A stretch of 64,000 nt of DNA from Acanthamoeba castellanii str. Neff (Eukaryota; Discosea; Longamoebia; Acanthamoebidae): the NCBI RefSeq assembly GCF_000313135.1, contig NW_004457300.1, positions 1 through 64,000 of the forward strand, written 5' to 3'. Of this stretch, positions 20,228 to 29,661 are shown piece after piece. How positions within the stretch are numbered: position 1 is the first letter of the stretch; each line of letters starts with the position of its first letter. The notes below the pieces were generated by a model that saw only the letters and a program-made list of their open reading frames with translations, made no database searches and was not told the DNA's origin. Position numbers and translations under genes: made by a program.

Positions 20228-21734
20228 AGCGTGCGTCTCCATTCCTCCACTCTTGCATGGCCATATCAATGTTGGCGGTGCTTTCGTTCAGAATCGAGAA
20301 TATGCCGATTTCCTCTTGGCGGCACACCGTGGGCATTACACGGTCAATGTCCAGATTGTAGTTCCCAAGAGTTGACAACTTGTTCTCGTGTGAGTAGAAC
20401 GGGATCTTTTCCATGGGGTTCGACTTGCCCATGCCATAGTCAAATTGTCTCTTGTTAGTCATCGCCACTTCGCCCAGGCCTTTTTCTTGCAAGTGCCTTT
20501 TGACGTCGGCTTCAAGATCACCTTCGTAGTTGTTCGGCTTGATGATGACGCCAACAAACTTGTAAAGGTCCCGTGTGTCGATGCGATCGAGGATGATGGC
20601 CGCATGCTTGAATTCGTCCTCGTTGCGGCGTCTCTTGATTTCCGGAATGATGCCGTCGGTGTAGGACAGAAAAGCATCGACGTCTCTGTTTCTTGCGCAT
20701 TCAATGAGATGAAGGCCGTCTTCGGCCAGGTAGATGGCGTGTTGAACCATCAACTCGACCGCCCGCGTAGTCCAGCATGTGTAGACCATGGCATACATGT
20801 TGAATCGGTGTCTCACCAATTGATGCAAGCAGGGAGCATACTTGGCCGCATAGCAGATCTCGCCATTTTCGATGCGTGATGCTTCAATGACAGACTTGTA
20901 GTTGAATGCGGCGGGTTCCGACTGGGTCATCAGGCAGTCACGCGACAGATAGTCAAATTTGTCGGCGTCGATGCCATTCTTGGAGTTGGAGACAATGTCG
21001 TAAAGAAATGGACGGCCTGTGTCGGTCTTGTCCACCTTGCCCTTGATCATGCATTTCACGCGCTTCCTCTGGCTCTCGGATAGTATCTTGATGCGGTTGT
21101 TGATGCGCTTGAGAAGTGCGCATGATATGTCCTCGTGGTGCCATTCTATCCCGAGGCCATTGACGAGATGCTCAAAGCAATGAGAGAATGGCCCATGGCC
21201 GAGATCGTGGCACAGTCCCGCAATCTGCACCAGCATGATATCTTCCTCGTTGATGTGCGCGATGCGAGCGCGCAGGCACTCTAGCAACTCGTGATTAGGA
21301 TTGGGCGACTGTGCCAACATGCTGAATTCGTGCAGGGCCTCGTCAGATTTTTCCTTGAGGTGGCGTATCCAGTCTCCCGCGTTGCCGCTTGTCCCGACGC
21401 AATGTTCGTAGCGTGTGTGCACTGCGTTGGGATACTTGTATCGGAGCGTGCCGAGTTGACAGAGATTCCTCAAGCGCTGAAATTCCGGGGTGTCGATAAA
21501 GTTCTTGAGCATGGAAGGCAACTTGATGTAGCCATAGACCACGTCGGGGAATCTGATCCTCTTCTGTTGAAAAAGATATGCCCCCAATGGGGGCAACGCC
21601 TTGGTGGCAGACTGCGACTGCATGTGCTCTGCAGATGACTTGAGATTTTGCAGCATGATTTTCGCGACTGTGTGTGTGCGTGTGCGTGTGATGTCTGGTG
21701 CTTGTCTGTTCGCGGCGTACAACGGCTCAATCAT
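20199..21734 (-). CDS. HD-domain phosphohydrolase (SAMHD1/dNTPase-like)
   Basis: 511 residues from ATG 21734; an internal ATG at 21656 is possible. HTRYEH at residues 106-111 and GLCHDLGHGPFSH around 173-185 are the metal-binding H...HD motifs of the HD superfamily. The downstream spacing and DKFDYLSRD resemble SAMHD1-like and dGTPase-like enzymes. Such enzymes hydrolyse dNTPs or related nucleotides; giant-virus copies may adjust nucleotide pools, which is inference. The gene is intact. Its promoter region carries TCCGGAAATTTGGCGCCA on the coding strand at 21784-21803. Confidence 0.85.
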   Translation of the reverse strand: MIEPLYAANRQAPDITRTRTHTVAKIMLQNLKSSAEHMQSQSATKALPPLGAYLFQQKRIRFPDVVYGYIKLPSMLKNFIDTPEFQRLRNLCQLGTLRYKYPNAVHTRYEHCVGTSGNAGDWIRHLKEKSDEALHEFSMLAQSPNPNHELLECLRARIAHINEEDIMLVQIAGLCHDLGHGPFSHCFEHLVNGLGIEWHHEDISCALLKRINNRIKILSESQRKRVKCMIKGKVDKTDTGRPFLYDIVSNSKNGIDADKFDYLSRDCLMTQSEPAAFNYKSVIEASRIENGEICYAAKYAPCLHQLVRHRFNMYAMVYTCWTTRAVELMVQHAIYLAEDGLHLIECARNRDVDAFLSYTDGIIPEIKRRRNEDEFKHAAIILDRIDTRDLYKFVGVIIKPNNYEGDLEADVKRHLQEKGLGEVAMTNKRQFDYGMGKSNPMEKIPFYSHENKLSTLGNYNLDIDRVMPTVCRQEEIGIFSILNESTANIDMAMQEWRNGDARYESYYNAHN

Positions 21735-21783
21735 GATAAAAACTGCGAGCACAAAATGATTTATAAATTTGACTTATTTATTG

Positions 21784-21803
21784 TGGCGCCAAATTTCCGG
21801 AGA
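21784..21803 (-). promoter_or_regulatory. Promoter-like module CCGGAAATTTGGCGCCA
   Basis: Both elements (TCCGGAAATT and TGGCGCCA) are fused here, 50-70 bases before ATG 21734, followed by AT-rich sequence with TATAAA. Confidence 0.55.
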
Positions 21804-21857
21804 TGTTCTTTGTGAGATGAGGGGGTCTGGCGTCAGGGTATATGGTCGGGTTCGGCT

Positions 21858-22790
21858 TTAATAACCGTGGCGCCAATTGCCCCCGCCACCGGAACAATCA
21901 TCCGAGTCAGAGGACGAGTCGGTGCAAGAGTCCGAGTAAGAGTCAGAGTCGGAATAGTCGGAACACGAGTCCGTGTTGTCGTTGCAATCCCACCCCTCGT
22001 GGATGTCGCAATCGTCGCCGAGGTCGCAATCGGACTTGCCCCACTTGCACGAACCATCGGAATACTTGTGGCTGCCGTGTCCACGCGAGCGGCTGTGCTT
22101 CTTGCCATCGCGACGGTACCGACGGTTGCCCGAGTCCTTGCGGTCGTCCCTGTATTTGTCCTCCTCGTCCTGGCGACCATGGTCCTCGTGACCCTCGCGG
22201 AGCGACTTCTTCCTCTTGGCGCAGATGTCCTTCTTGGCCTCGTCCTTGCACTTGTCGATGTGGTGGGACTTGCGGGCATCCTTTTTGTAGTTGTGGTCGT
22301 CCTCCTTATCCTTGAGGTTGTAGGTCGTGTAGCGCTCCTGGATGATGCGCTCCCTCACTTCCTTGCACTTGCGCAGATCTCGCTCGTGCGCCCTCTTGGA
22401 CTTTTGGTCCTTCTTGCTGTCCTCCCGAAGGTCCTTCTTGCGATCATGCTCCTGCATCCTCTTCTGCCTCTCGTCGCCCCTGCGCGAGACCTCATCCTCG
22501 TGGCGATGGTTGGAGCGCAGCTGCTTGCTCTTGCGGGCCTTCTTGGCGTGGCAGTCCTTCTCGGCCTGACGCCTGAATTCCTTGTCGTCAGAGGACTTGT
22601 CACGGCACATCGACCCAGAGTCGGACTTGTGTGCATGGTGGCCGTCCGACCTTCGCCTATTGTGACGGCGGCGGAGGCGATCGGCGCACTTGTGGGCGTA
22701 GGCCTCGTGGGCACGGGCCTTGCGTAGGAGATCCTCGTCGTTGTCGGAACACGAGTCCGAATAAGTACCTGGGTAATGAGTGTGAACCAT
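21858..22790 (-). CDS. Highly charged Lys/Asp/Glu/Arg/Ser protein, 310 aa
   Basis: ATG 22790 to TAA 21858. Almost the whole protein is charged (runs such as RRRHNRRR, KKDQKSKRAHERD), with 15 or more scattered Cys. The tail is Ser/Asp-rich (DSCSDYSDSDSYSDSC) and ends GGGGNWRHGY. The minus strand is chosen because the start has a clean ATG with TATAG-type sequence upstream and the composition is that of a real disordered protein. The antisense ORF of 286 residues is hydrophobic low complexity and is taken as a shadow. It may condense nucleic acid or scaffold virions. Confidence 0.65.
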   Translation of the reverse strand: MVHTHYPGTYSDSCSDNDEDLLRKARAHEAYAHKCADRLRRRHNRRRSDGHHAHKSDSGSMCRDKSSDDKEFRRQAEKDCHAKKARKSKQLRSNHRHEDEVSRRGDERQKRMQEHDRKKDLREDSKKDQKSKRAHERDLRKCKEVRERIIQERYTTYNLKDKEDDHNYKKDARKSHHIDKCKDEAKKDICAKRKKSLREGHEDHGRQDEEDKYRDDRKDSGNRRYRRDGKKHSRSRGHGSHKYSDGSCKWGKSDCDLGDDCDIHEGWDCNDNTDSCSDYSDSDSYSDSCTDSSSDSDDCSGGGGNWRHGY

Positions 22791-23034
22791 GGTCCTTTTT
22801 TTCTTTCTCCCATTCCCGGCCGTGTCCGATGCACGAGTGCATATCTATAAAAAATAATTCAATTATATTTTATTGCCATCCGCTCGGGAATGGGAATGCC
22901 GCCAAAGAGAGGAGAGGAGAGAGAATGACGACCACGAGACACGCCGGCAAATTGATTGATTCGTCGGTCCGGTGGTTGGTCTATCCATCGCTGGCGAATG
23001 ACAGTAGTAAAAGCCAAAAGGACAATAGAAAGAC

Positions 23035-24225
23035 ATGACCGATTGCTTGTGGAATGATGGTTCGATTGACGCCACCGGTACAGACACGAATGGGCGCTCT
23101 GGATTTTCGGACCGGTCCTCCAAGCGCGCGCGTCCGCCGCGCGAATGCGTGGTCGAGGTGCCCTCGACGCGCTACCACCGCACCAGGCACCTGATCATGC
23201 AATTGCCACGCGTGCCCATCACCAACATTGAAAAGCCGATCAAATATTCGGGGATCGTGACCAGGTGCAAGAACGCGCGAAAGCCGATGGCCCTTGTGGG
23301 CGCCTCGCCCATTGATCCCGACGCGATCTCTTTCGGGGGCGCCACATTCCTCATGAGATACGGCGCAGTGGACAATAATTTCAAGTCGGAAATATACACC
23401 GTGGATCTGGCCGCCGGAGCGTACCTGCCTCCATCTGGCGACCTGCTTCCCTTTACCGCGATGAATATCGATCTCTTGTACATTGTAATATCCGGACAGG
23501 TGGTGTTTTCCGTTGGTGATGTCGTGGGCAACGCACAGATGGGAGCACAGGTGACCTATGGCCAGGGAGGATCGGCTGGAATCAAAGGCGGCACGCCCCA
23601 CATCGTGCAGGCCACCTCGGACGGACCCGCCACGCTTGCCGTCACCGCTTTGCCTGCGGGCATCCTGGAATTTTACAAGGCAGCCGAGGCCTACCAAAAG
23701 TCTGTGGGAGGTGCGCAATTTGTTGACAGGCACGTGCTGCGCAGAATGGGGCGCGAATTGGGAATCAAGGTTCTGGCCCCCAAGACAATTCCCCAACCTG
23801 GTCCCGGCGTCGCGACATTTTTGCCAGGACCGCCTGAATCATCCTCTTCCAATAACACCGATTGCGGACGACGCCACCGCGGAGGAGGATATAGTGCACT
23901 GACGCCATGGGGCACTGGATGCTATCAGATCCTCGTCTTTGAAAGCGTGCTGCCATCACCACCCGGCCCGTTGGCACCCGGTGTCCTCAAGTTGAGTGCG
24001 TCCATGATGGCAAAGACAACTCGGGACTATATCCAACTCCAATCTACTGCCACGTCGGTGACCATACGCGCCCTCGTGATCCGCGACCCATCGTCAGGAA
24101 CTGCCACCGTGGAACACGAACCCACAATCAACGGCGCGCTCACGGCAACGCTCGCCGCTGGCGCAACCTACGCAGTGCACTATGACGCAGTGGCCAACAA
24201 TGTGTACATTGCGACAGTTGTGTGA
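23035..24225 (+). CDS. Cupin-domain protein, 396 aa
   Basis: ATG 23035, intact to TGA, with TAA two codons later. Residues 100-220 look like a cupin barrel: IYTVDLAAGAYLPP, LLYIVISGQVVFSVGD, then a Gly-rich turn and GIKGGTPHIVQATSDG. The single His is at a metal position but the usual HxH is absent, so enzymatic activity is doubtful. The C-terminal about 130 residues form another beta-rich domain (LVIRDPSSGTATVEHE). AATAAA follows. A structural or sugar-related role is possible; not recognised further. Confidence 0.6.
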   Translation: MTDCLWNDGSIDATGTDTNGRSGFSDRSSKRARPPRECVVEVPSTRYHRTRHLIMQLPRVPITNIEKPIKYSGIVTRCKNARKPMALVGASPIDPDAISFGGATFLMRYGAVDNNFKSEIYTVDLAAGAYLPPSGDLLPFTAMNIDLLYIVISGQVVFSVGDVVGNAQMGAQVTYGQGGSAGIKGGTPHIVQATSDGPATLAVTALPAGILEFYKAAEAYQKSVGGAQFVDRHVLRRMGRELGIKVLAPKTIPQPGPGVATFLPGPPESSSSNNTDCGRRHRGGGYSALTPWGTGCYQILVFESVLPSPPGPLAPGVLKLSASMMAKTTRDYIQLQSTATSVTIRALVIRDPSSGTATVEHEPTINGALTATLAAGATYAVHYDAVANNVYIATVV

Positions 24226-24266
24226 GAGTAAAAACCACTCGAATAAATACTTTTTCCAATTCCTTT

Positions 24267-24497
24267 TTATTGACAAGTCCATTTGTTGACCCTCGCAGGG
24301 AGGAGGGTGTCATTTAGCATGACAAAGTCCTCTGGTAAGGACATGTCTTCATACCCACACACAATGCACGCGGCGTCAAAATGATCCTTGCAATCGAATC
24401 GCTGGGCATATGTTAGGTGGTCCTTTACAGACAGGACCTGTTCGCGCATCTGCAGCATTGCTTCGCGGGTCGGCCGCTTGTACGCAGTGTCACTCAT
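24267..24497 (-). CDS. Small protein, 76 aa
   Basis: ATG 24497 overlaps the stop of the upstream gene as TAATG, so it is translationally coupled or co-transcribed. The protein contains CIVCGYEDMSLPEDF, one possible zinc pair, and no other motif. Function unknown. Confidence 0.55.
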   Translation of the reverse strand: MSDTAYKRPTREAMLQMREQVLSVKDHLTYAQRFDCKDHFDAACIVCGYEDMSLPEDFVMLNDTLLPARVNKWTCQ

Positions 24498-25230
24498 TAT
24501 ACTAGATCAAGCAAGTCAGAGGCAATCTTGTTGGCTTCTTCGATAGTGTCAGTCGGCAACTCGAACGTGGCAATGGTGATGCCCGTGCATGCGCTCTTTG
24601 TGGCGTTGGCCGTGCAGTAATGGTTTGCGCTGTACACCGGATGGGTGAATCCCCTGCGGCTAAACAACCCCACATCGCGCGACCACTTGCACACCTGTTC
24701 CGCCGCACAGTGGCGCATCTTGCTCTTTTGTTTGGAGCCGTCTGCGCCCAGCGGCCACGCCTTCATGACGTGGACATAGAATGATCCGGTGCCCGTGCCG
24801 AACGGGCCAAGATGCTCCAACATGACGTTGTTGGTGTTGGACGTGACACAACACGCCCCGCCAAATGTGCGATTGATAACATCCTTAACGCGCTCGAAAA
24901 AGTATGAGCGATCGATGCCACCGCGGCGCGCCGCCATGGTCACTTTGGCCGCTCTGACATACTTGTCTAGGGTGTCTTTGGAATCATAAGGTCCGTGCAC
25001 ATGATCGGGAATATAGTCCACGGGCAACTGGTGATGGCGGGACCTGTTGAGCATGCGTATAAACTCAAAGTCGACGGTCCACCAGAACCAGACCACGCGC
25101 CCGCCGTCGTCGTATCCGGTGCCAAAGTGGTACCGGAATTCCTCGGGGTCGCCATCTTCGCAGTCACCGACGAGGGAGATTTCATCGTCCTCCACAATCC
25201 GGAAACCTGATCTCGGTTCCTCAAAGGCAT
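24497..25230 (-). CDS. Hypothetical protein of about 245 aa, start in another frame
   Basis: The main frame (about 250 codons, ending TAA 24497) has no ATG before residue 70. The only well-placed ATG (25230, just after GGCGCCAATAAATT) is in a different frame, and one missing base within the first codons would join them. The N-terminal part is acidic (VEDDEISLVGDCEDGDPEEF) and then Trp-rich (VVWFWW). The C-terminal part contains HCAAEQVCKW and Cys pairs. No family recognised. Upstream stand two TGGCGCCA palindromes (25238-25261). Confidence 0.55.
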
Positions 25231-25421
25231 AATTTATTGGCGCCAGATTGGTTGGCGCCAATATTAACCTGCCTTGAAGTCGTGGTGGCGACCGGCGTGG
25301 ACTTTACCTCGGGAACAGACTTTTGGCGATACACGTCGGCACCGGCGAGCAGCGAAGCAATCACGCTGTCTGATTCTGCGGCAACCAGAGACGGAGGTAT
25401 AGTATAATTTACGCGACTCAT
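25221..25421 (-). CDS. Small protein, 66 aa
   Basis: ATG 25421, with GATTTCCGGATTT upstream, matching the second promoter element. The sequence MSRVNYTIPPSLVAAES is not similar to anything I know. Its last codons run through the promoter of the next gene, so its true end may be earlier. Moderate confidence. Confidence 0.45.
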   Translation of the reverse strand: MSRVNYTIPPSLVAAESDSVIASLLAGADVYRQKSVPEVKSTPVATTTSRQVNIGANQSGANKLCL

Positions 25422-25591
25422 CCCCTTTTTTCCTACAAATCCGGAAATCTAAGGCCACTTGGTAAATAGAATATAAGTGCCCGTCACGTCAACACCGGCA
25501 CTTTTTCTTTACCACGCACCGCCACAACCGCCGCCGGACCAGACAGACCACCCCAAAAACACAGAGATAGACAGAGACGCACACGCACAAA

Positions 25592-26245
25592 ATGGAACGC
25601 CTTATGTGGGTCGACATCGAGACGGCAAGCATCAACCCTGGGTCGCACGTCATGGAGATAGCGATCACCTTGACCGACTTTTGGCTCAACGAGATTGCCT
25701 CTTATCGCAGCACGATATATGCGCCGCGGGAATCGCTCATGCAACAACTGTCCGACTGGTCGCGCGACCACCACCAACGGCCAAAATATGGCAATGACGA
25801 CTGCAAAAAATCCTTGGTCGACCTGTGCGCGGATTCTGCCATCAGCAAACCCATCAACGCGGTGGAAGATGAAATCATCAACTTTTTGATGGAGAACATC
25901 AGCGACCGCCCCAAGAATGGATTGCCCCGGATATACATGGCCGGATCGTCCCTGCACTTGGACAAGAGTGTGATTGAGCGCCAATTCCCACGACTCAACT
26001 CGCTGGTGTCTCACCAACTTGTCGACGTGACGGTCCTCTTGATTTTAACATCGAGATGGTCCCCAAGTGTGTCGCTCGGGAAGCCACCCAACACATCTGA
26101 CCACACTGCAGCCGGGGACGTGCGGTCCTCACTGGAATTGCTGCGGTACTATAAGCAGACCTTGTTTATGAACAACTTTGTGAGCAAAAAGTCCCCGCCG
26201 GCGTGCCATACTCGGAAAAAGTGCAATAAAAACACTTATGCTTGA
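25592..26245 (+). CDS. orn: Oligoribonuclease-like DEDDh 3'-5' exonuclease
   Basis: 217 residues from ATG 25592. Exo I: WVDIETASI with Asp8 and Glu10. Exo II is in the YMAGSSLHLDKSVIERQ segment. Exo III: HTAAGDVRSSLELLRYYK with the His and Asp of DEDDh. The intervening VDVTVLLILTSRWSP matches the Orn pattern. The length is near the family's 180-200. Oligoribonucleases degrade very short RNA to mononucleotides. The last 20 residues (KKSPPACHTRKK) may be out of frame relative to the natural end. AATAAAAA directly follows. Confidence 0.85.
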   Translation: MERLMWVDIETASINPGSHVMEIAITLTDFWLNEIASYRSTIYAPRESLMQQLSDWSRDHHQRPKYGNDDCKKSLVDLCADSAISKPINAVEDEIINFLMENISDRPKNGLPRIYMAGSSLHLDKSVIERQFPRLNSLVSHQLVDVTVLLILTSRWSPSVSLGKPPNTSDHTAAGDVRSSLELLRYYKQTLFMNNFVSKKSPPACHTRKKCNKNTYA

Positions 26246-26434
26246 ATTCATGTGATTACAATGTGCCCAGGGGCAAAAATATGGTGACGATGGTGGATGC
26301 GGATTGTGTATATTGCCAGGAGTGCAACATGCGCAGTAAAATTGGTGTCAATGCAAAGCAACCAACGGGCGATACGCAGGAAAAAGAACCAGGGGTAATC
26401 AGGATAATACGAACCAGAGGCCATACACGCACAT
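26246..26434. other. Short region with overlapping small hydrophobic ORFs, unresolved
   Basis: On the minus strand two overlapping frames of 58-60 residues begin at ATG 26438 and ATG 26424. Both predict one membrane span (for example RIILITPGSFSCVSP, or RIARWLLCIDTNFTAHVALLAI). On the plus strand a 68-codon frame is also open. I cannot choose between them. A small membrane protein on the minus strand is the best guess. Confidence 0.25.
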
Positions 26435-26626
26435 TCATGCACGTGTAGATTTTATTGTTCCCTTGAATGCATGAACACCCGACAACATGTGGTGGTTTTC
26501 GTGCAGCCACTCAGTCATCTCCCCAATGTTGGCAAATGCCTTTTCCACTTCAGAAGTCATGCGCGATTTGCCATTCTTTTTTGAAAATTCAATACACACG
26601 ACAATGGGTCCTTTTCCGCTCTCCAT
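26435..26626 (-). CDS. Small protein, 63 aa
   Basis: ATG 26626 (MESGKGPIVVCIEFSK) to TAG. A beta-strand then a helix (EVEKAFANIGEMTEW) suggests a compact alpha/beta fold. It is convergent with the oligoribonuclease and divergent from the membrane protein at 26687. Function unknown. Confidence 0.5.
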   Translation of the reverse strand: MESGKGPIVVCIEFSKKNGKSRMTSEVEKAFANIGEMTEWLHENHHMLSGVHAFKGTIKSTRA

Positions 26627-26686
26627 GTCGACCTCTGCGGTGACGCTTTTGCTGTGGCAATAAACAGATTTCGCTGTGGTAATAAA

Positions 26687-26953
26687 ATGAACTTTGACTG
26701 GCGCCAGTTTTTCAAAAAGGGAGACGCAAAGCCAAATCCGGCGCCACTGATAATCCTGGCGCTCGCTTTGTTGGCAGTATACATTTACCGTTCATTGGGA
26801 TCCAAAATCAAAAACCTGCTGGAGGAATCTGCGCGCACCAACGATGACGGACAGGAAGAGAAAGAGGGCGTCACCCGTACAGACCACTCTCCCCCTTGCA
26901 AAAACGGACAAGTCAACCAAAAAGCGACGCGCCGAGAACCCGCTGGTGTGTGA
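26687..26953 (+). CDS. Single-pass membrane protein, 88 aa
   Basis: ATG 26687 follows an AATAAA-like stretch; a TGGCGCCAGT element lies just inside the start. Residues 20-37 (APLIILALALLAVYIY) form one membrane span with a Lys-rich cytosolic-type flank before it. The 3' third overlaps the AlkB start at 26844 in another frame, so the real C-terminus may be short. It is likely a virion or internal membrane protein. Confidence 0.5.
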   Translation: MNFDWRQFFKKGDAKPNPAPLIILALALLAVYIYRSLGSKIKNLLEESARTNDDGQEEKEGVTRTDHSPPCKNGQVNQKATRREPAGV

Positions 26954-27524
26954 TTTTGATATCACACCCTATGTGGATTACTGGAGCGGATTCGTTGACG
27001 AAGATAAGGCATCCGAATACTATGGCAAGTTGAGAAATGAAATACCGTGGTCACAGGGTCGAGTCATTGTCGCGGGTAAATCATTCAACGAGAGGCGTCT
27101 CACGTGTGCGTGCGGCACCCGTCCCGGAGAGTATTTTTATTCCGGCAAGAGGATGACCGTGCACCCTATGACCGACACGCTGCAAGAAATCACGAACCTC
27201 GTCAATGCCAAGTGCGGCAGGACATTTGACGTGCTACTTCTCAATTTCTACAAGGACGGCAGTGACTACATATCCCTCCATTCGGACGATGAGACCAGCA
27301 TAGACAGGACGGCCATTGCGAGTCTGTCGCTGGGGGCATCGAGAATCTTTCGGCTCAAGCAAAAGGGAGCCAAGGGCATCGACCGCGTGGACTTTTTGCT
27401 GGAATCGGGAGATTTATTGCTCATGAAGGACAAGTGTCAGGACGACCTCAAGCACACGGTGCCCAAGTCGTCCAAGGTCACAGAAGGCCGCATCAATTTG
27501 ACCTTTCGCGTGTCAAGGGCATGA
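26844..27524 (+). CDS. alkB: AlkB-like Fe(II)/2-oxoglutarate dioxygenase (copy 1)
   Basis: 226 residues from ATG 26844 with a basic N-terminal tail (KRKRASPVQ). The core carries H146-x-D148 (HSDDE) and H204 (KHTVPKS), with R216 and R222 (GRINLTFR) completing the iron and 2-oxoglutarate ligand set. NFYKDGSDYISLHSD is typical of ABH2/ABH3-type repair enzymes. It is expected to demethylate alkylated DNA or RNA. The 3' end overlaps the convergent amine oxidase by about 30 bases. A second, diverged copy lies at 56127. Confidence 0.88.
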   Translation: MTDRKRKRASPVQTTLPLAKTDKSTKKRRAENPLVCDFDITPYVDYWSGFVDEDKASEYYGKLRNEIPWSQGRVIVAGKSFNERRLTCACGTRPGEYFYSGKRMTVHPMTDTLQEITNLVNAKCGRTFDVLLLNFYKDGSDYISLHSDDETSIDRTAIASLSLGASRIFRLKQKGAKGIDRVDFLLESGDLLLMKDKCQDDLKHTVPKSSKVTEGRINLTFRVSRA

Positions 27525-28983
27525 GGATGCCCGTCGCGAGATTGGACAGATCTGGCTCGCTGAATCCCATCTCTCTTAGAGCGTCATTTGACACCTTGAC
27601 GGCGCCCTCTCCCCATCCTTGATTGTCGCGGCTAAAGGAATCGCCCACAATAAATATCTTTTTGCCCACTCCAAATGGACGCAGCGCCAACTTGGCCATG
27701 GACGGTATGTACGGAGAGGCCTTCCAGAACTGGGTGCCATAAGGCCAATCCTTCCATGCCACAAGGGACGGTCGGGGCGTGGTGAATCCAAAACACTCAT
27801 CCAGCGACTTTGCAATCTTTTGGTAGAGTTCCCTTCCCACTCCGCGATTGCTGTAGGGCGCATAGCCACCGGAATATTCGCGCGTCAATTTCTTGCTCCA
27901 CTTTTGCGCGCTCTGTTCATCACAGTAGATCAGGATGATGGCCGGATTGTTGGAGTAAAGCCATATCTGACGCGCGTCAGTGTCGGTGACACACCTGCCG
28001 CCGGTGTTGGTGCCCGGTCCCAAGAGGTTGGACCACCACGCGCCTTGTGGAAAGTACATGGCCAACTTGAATCCGTGCCAGTGATCGCATGACTTGAAAA
28101 GGGCGTCTGTGACCTTGGGGTCCCATTTGACGGCCAGATCCTTGAGGGCCGGTGGCGGAATGGCCAGTACAAGATTCGTGGGCGTCACCGTCCACTTGCG
28201 GTCATTCGTGAGATCCACCAAATCGCAGCGCATTGTGTCGGGATTAAATCCCACCAGAGCGGTAGTGTTGTGGAATTTGATCTTGTCCTTGATGCGATGG
28301 TGGAGCGCCTTTACAACACTCTGGTAACCGCCCACAACAAATTTCTGCACGGCGCCATGGCCGTTGAGACATCCGAAATCGCGGACGCCCACAAAAGAGG
28401 CGAGATTACTCCAGTGGAACAGGTCGTACCCTGTCATGCCAATGGCATACTCGCGCGCGTCATCGGATATTTTTCCACCGACATTGTCCCAAAAGGCATC
28501 GCCGCTGTAAAATGGATCCTCCAGTAGTCTGTGCGGCAAGTCTTGATCGATGGGATATTCTTTGGGTATGGCGTCACATACGGCCGCAGACAATACACCG
28601 AATATGTCCTTGTCGCGTTCTTCGGGACGCAGCGCGTATAGGTGCTTTCCCTCATCGACCATCTTGGCTATCGTCGTGCGTGTGTTACGCATGAGCGCCA
28701 TATTTTTAGAGTCTGCATATGCGACCTCTACTGTCTGTATGTCCAGGTCTGACATGAGTTGAATCATGTGCACGTCCACATTCTCGAATACGCGCATGCC
28801 GCCCATTTCGATCATGGTGCCGTTGGGAAGAGCGGCTTTCTTTGGTGGCGCAAGTGACAAAAGACGTCCGCCAATGTCCTCCTCTGCTTCAACGAGTGTG
28901 ATCTTTGCCGATGCATTGTGGTTCAATATTTTGTATGCTGTGTAAAATCCCGCTAGGCCACCACCGACGATAAGATAGTCCAT
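27493..28983 (-). CDS. FAD-dependent amine oxidase-like protein
   Basis: 496 residues from ATG 28983. The N-terminus has the dinucleotide-binding VGGGLAGFYTAYKIL (residues 6-20) and EDIGGRLLSL. The C-terminus has FIVGDSFSRDNQGWGEGA, the second FAD-contact motif of flavin monoamine oxidases. Length and order match the amine oxidase family, found in several giant viruses. The substrate is unknown. The gene is intact, with no membrane anchor. Confidence 0.88.
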   Translation of the reverse strand: MDYLIVGGGLAGFYTAYKILNHNASAKITLVEAEEDIGGRLLSLAPPKKAALPNGTMIEMGGMRVFENVDVHMIQLMSDLDIQTVEVAYADSKNMALMRNTRTTIAKMVDEGKHLYALRPEERDKDIFGVLSAAVCDAIPKEYPIDQDLPHRLLEDPFYSGDAFWDNVGGKISDDAREYAIGMTGYDLFHWSNLASFVGVRDFGCLNGHGAVQKFVVGGYQSVVKALHHRIKDKIKFHNTTALVGFNPDTMRCDLVDLTNDRKWTVTPTNLVLAIPPPALKDLAVKWDPKVTDALFKSCDHWHGFKLAMYFPQGAWWSNLLGPGTNTGGRCVTDTDARQIWLYSNNPAIILIYCDEQSAQKWSKKLTREYSGGYAPYSNRGVGRELYQKIAKSLDECFGFTTPRPSLVAWKDWPYGTQFWKASPYIPSMAKLALRPFGVGKKIFIVGDSFSRDNQGWGEGAVKVSNDALREMGFSEPDLSNLATGILMPLTRERSN

Positions 28984-28998
28984 GACAACCTTTTTTAT

Positions 28999-29367
28999 TC
29001 AATAAGTCACATGTCCCTTGCTGCCCACCTTGATCCAAAAATTCTTGCGTAATTGATCTAGCGTAGTGGGCGAATCCACCATGGCCGAATCCACCAGGAT
29101 CGAAAAGAGGTCGAACTTGTGTTTGCACTCTGCGCACACAGGGTCCATTGTGGGTCCCTTGCAGATGTGGCATGGCGGCATTGGCTTTGTGAGTAGATAG
29201 CAATTGCCGCACAACAGACCCAGGACTTGGTCGTTGATGGATGTGGAAATCATGAAGGTCTGCCCAGAGGATTCGTCCATCTCCCACAGCGCGTGACCAG
29301 CAGCAAAGTCGGCGCCGCAGTTACAGCACAGCGCGACAAGAGGGTGATACCGGATTCGGTCGGACAC
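28999..29367 (-). CDS. Small zinc-binding protein, start in another frame
   Basis: About 122 residues, rich in Cys: CCNCGADF, CGNCYLL, CHICKGPT, CAECKHKF. Eight Cys in C-x2-C pairs suggest two zinc sites. The main frame has no ATG; ATG 29369 sits two bases upstream of the frame start in a different frame, so a one-base loss near the start is likely. It is 15 bases from the amine oxidase start and on the same strand. It may be a RING-like or transcription-related zinc protein. Confidence 0.55.
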   Translation of the reverse strand: MSDRIRYHPLVALCCNCGADFAAGHALWEMDESSGQTFMISTSINDQVLGLLCGNCYLLTKPMPPCHICKGPTMDPVCAECKHKFDLFSILVDSAMVDSPTTLDQLRKNFWIKVGSKGHVTY

Positions 29368-29661
29368 ATGTCAGGCATAAAAATAGTGTGTTGCGAGTTG
29401 CGCGTGTCCGTCTGGAGGCGCATGTTCGTGTTTTTGGCTGGCTCGTTGTTGTTGTTGTTGAGAATGTGGTAGTGAATGGACATCGTGGTTACTTCTTTTG
29501 TGTCTCTGGATTGGTGGTGTTGAAAAAGAAGCAAGATGTGTCTGTGTATAAATGCGCGCGTCTTGTGCGGGGGATTGTTGGACAATGAAAATATGCGAGT
29601 TCCGGGGTGCCGGGCAATATAAAGATTCAATCTGACGCCAAATTCAGAGGTCCAAAGGAAA

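Noticed and set aside
21867..22727. Plus-strand ORF of 286 codons opposite the charged protein
   Set aside because: It is hydrophobic low complexity (Val/Leu/Ala/Arg) mirroring the charged codons; the minus strand has a proper ATG and stop context.
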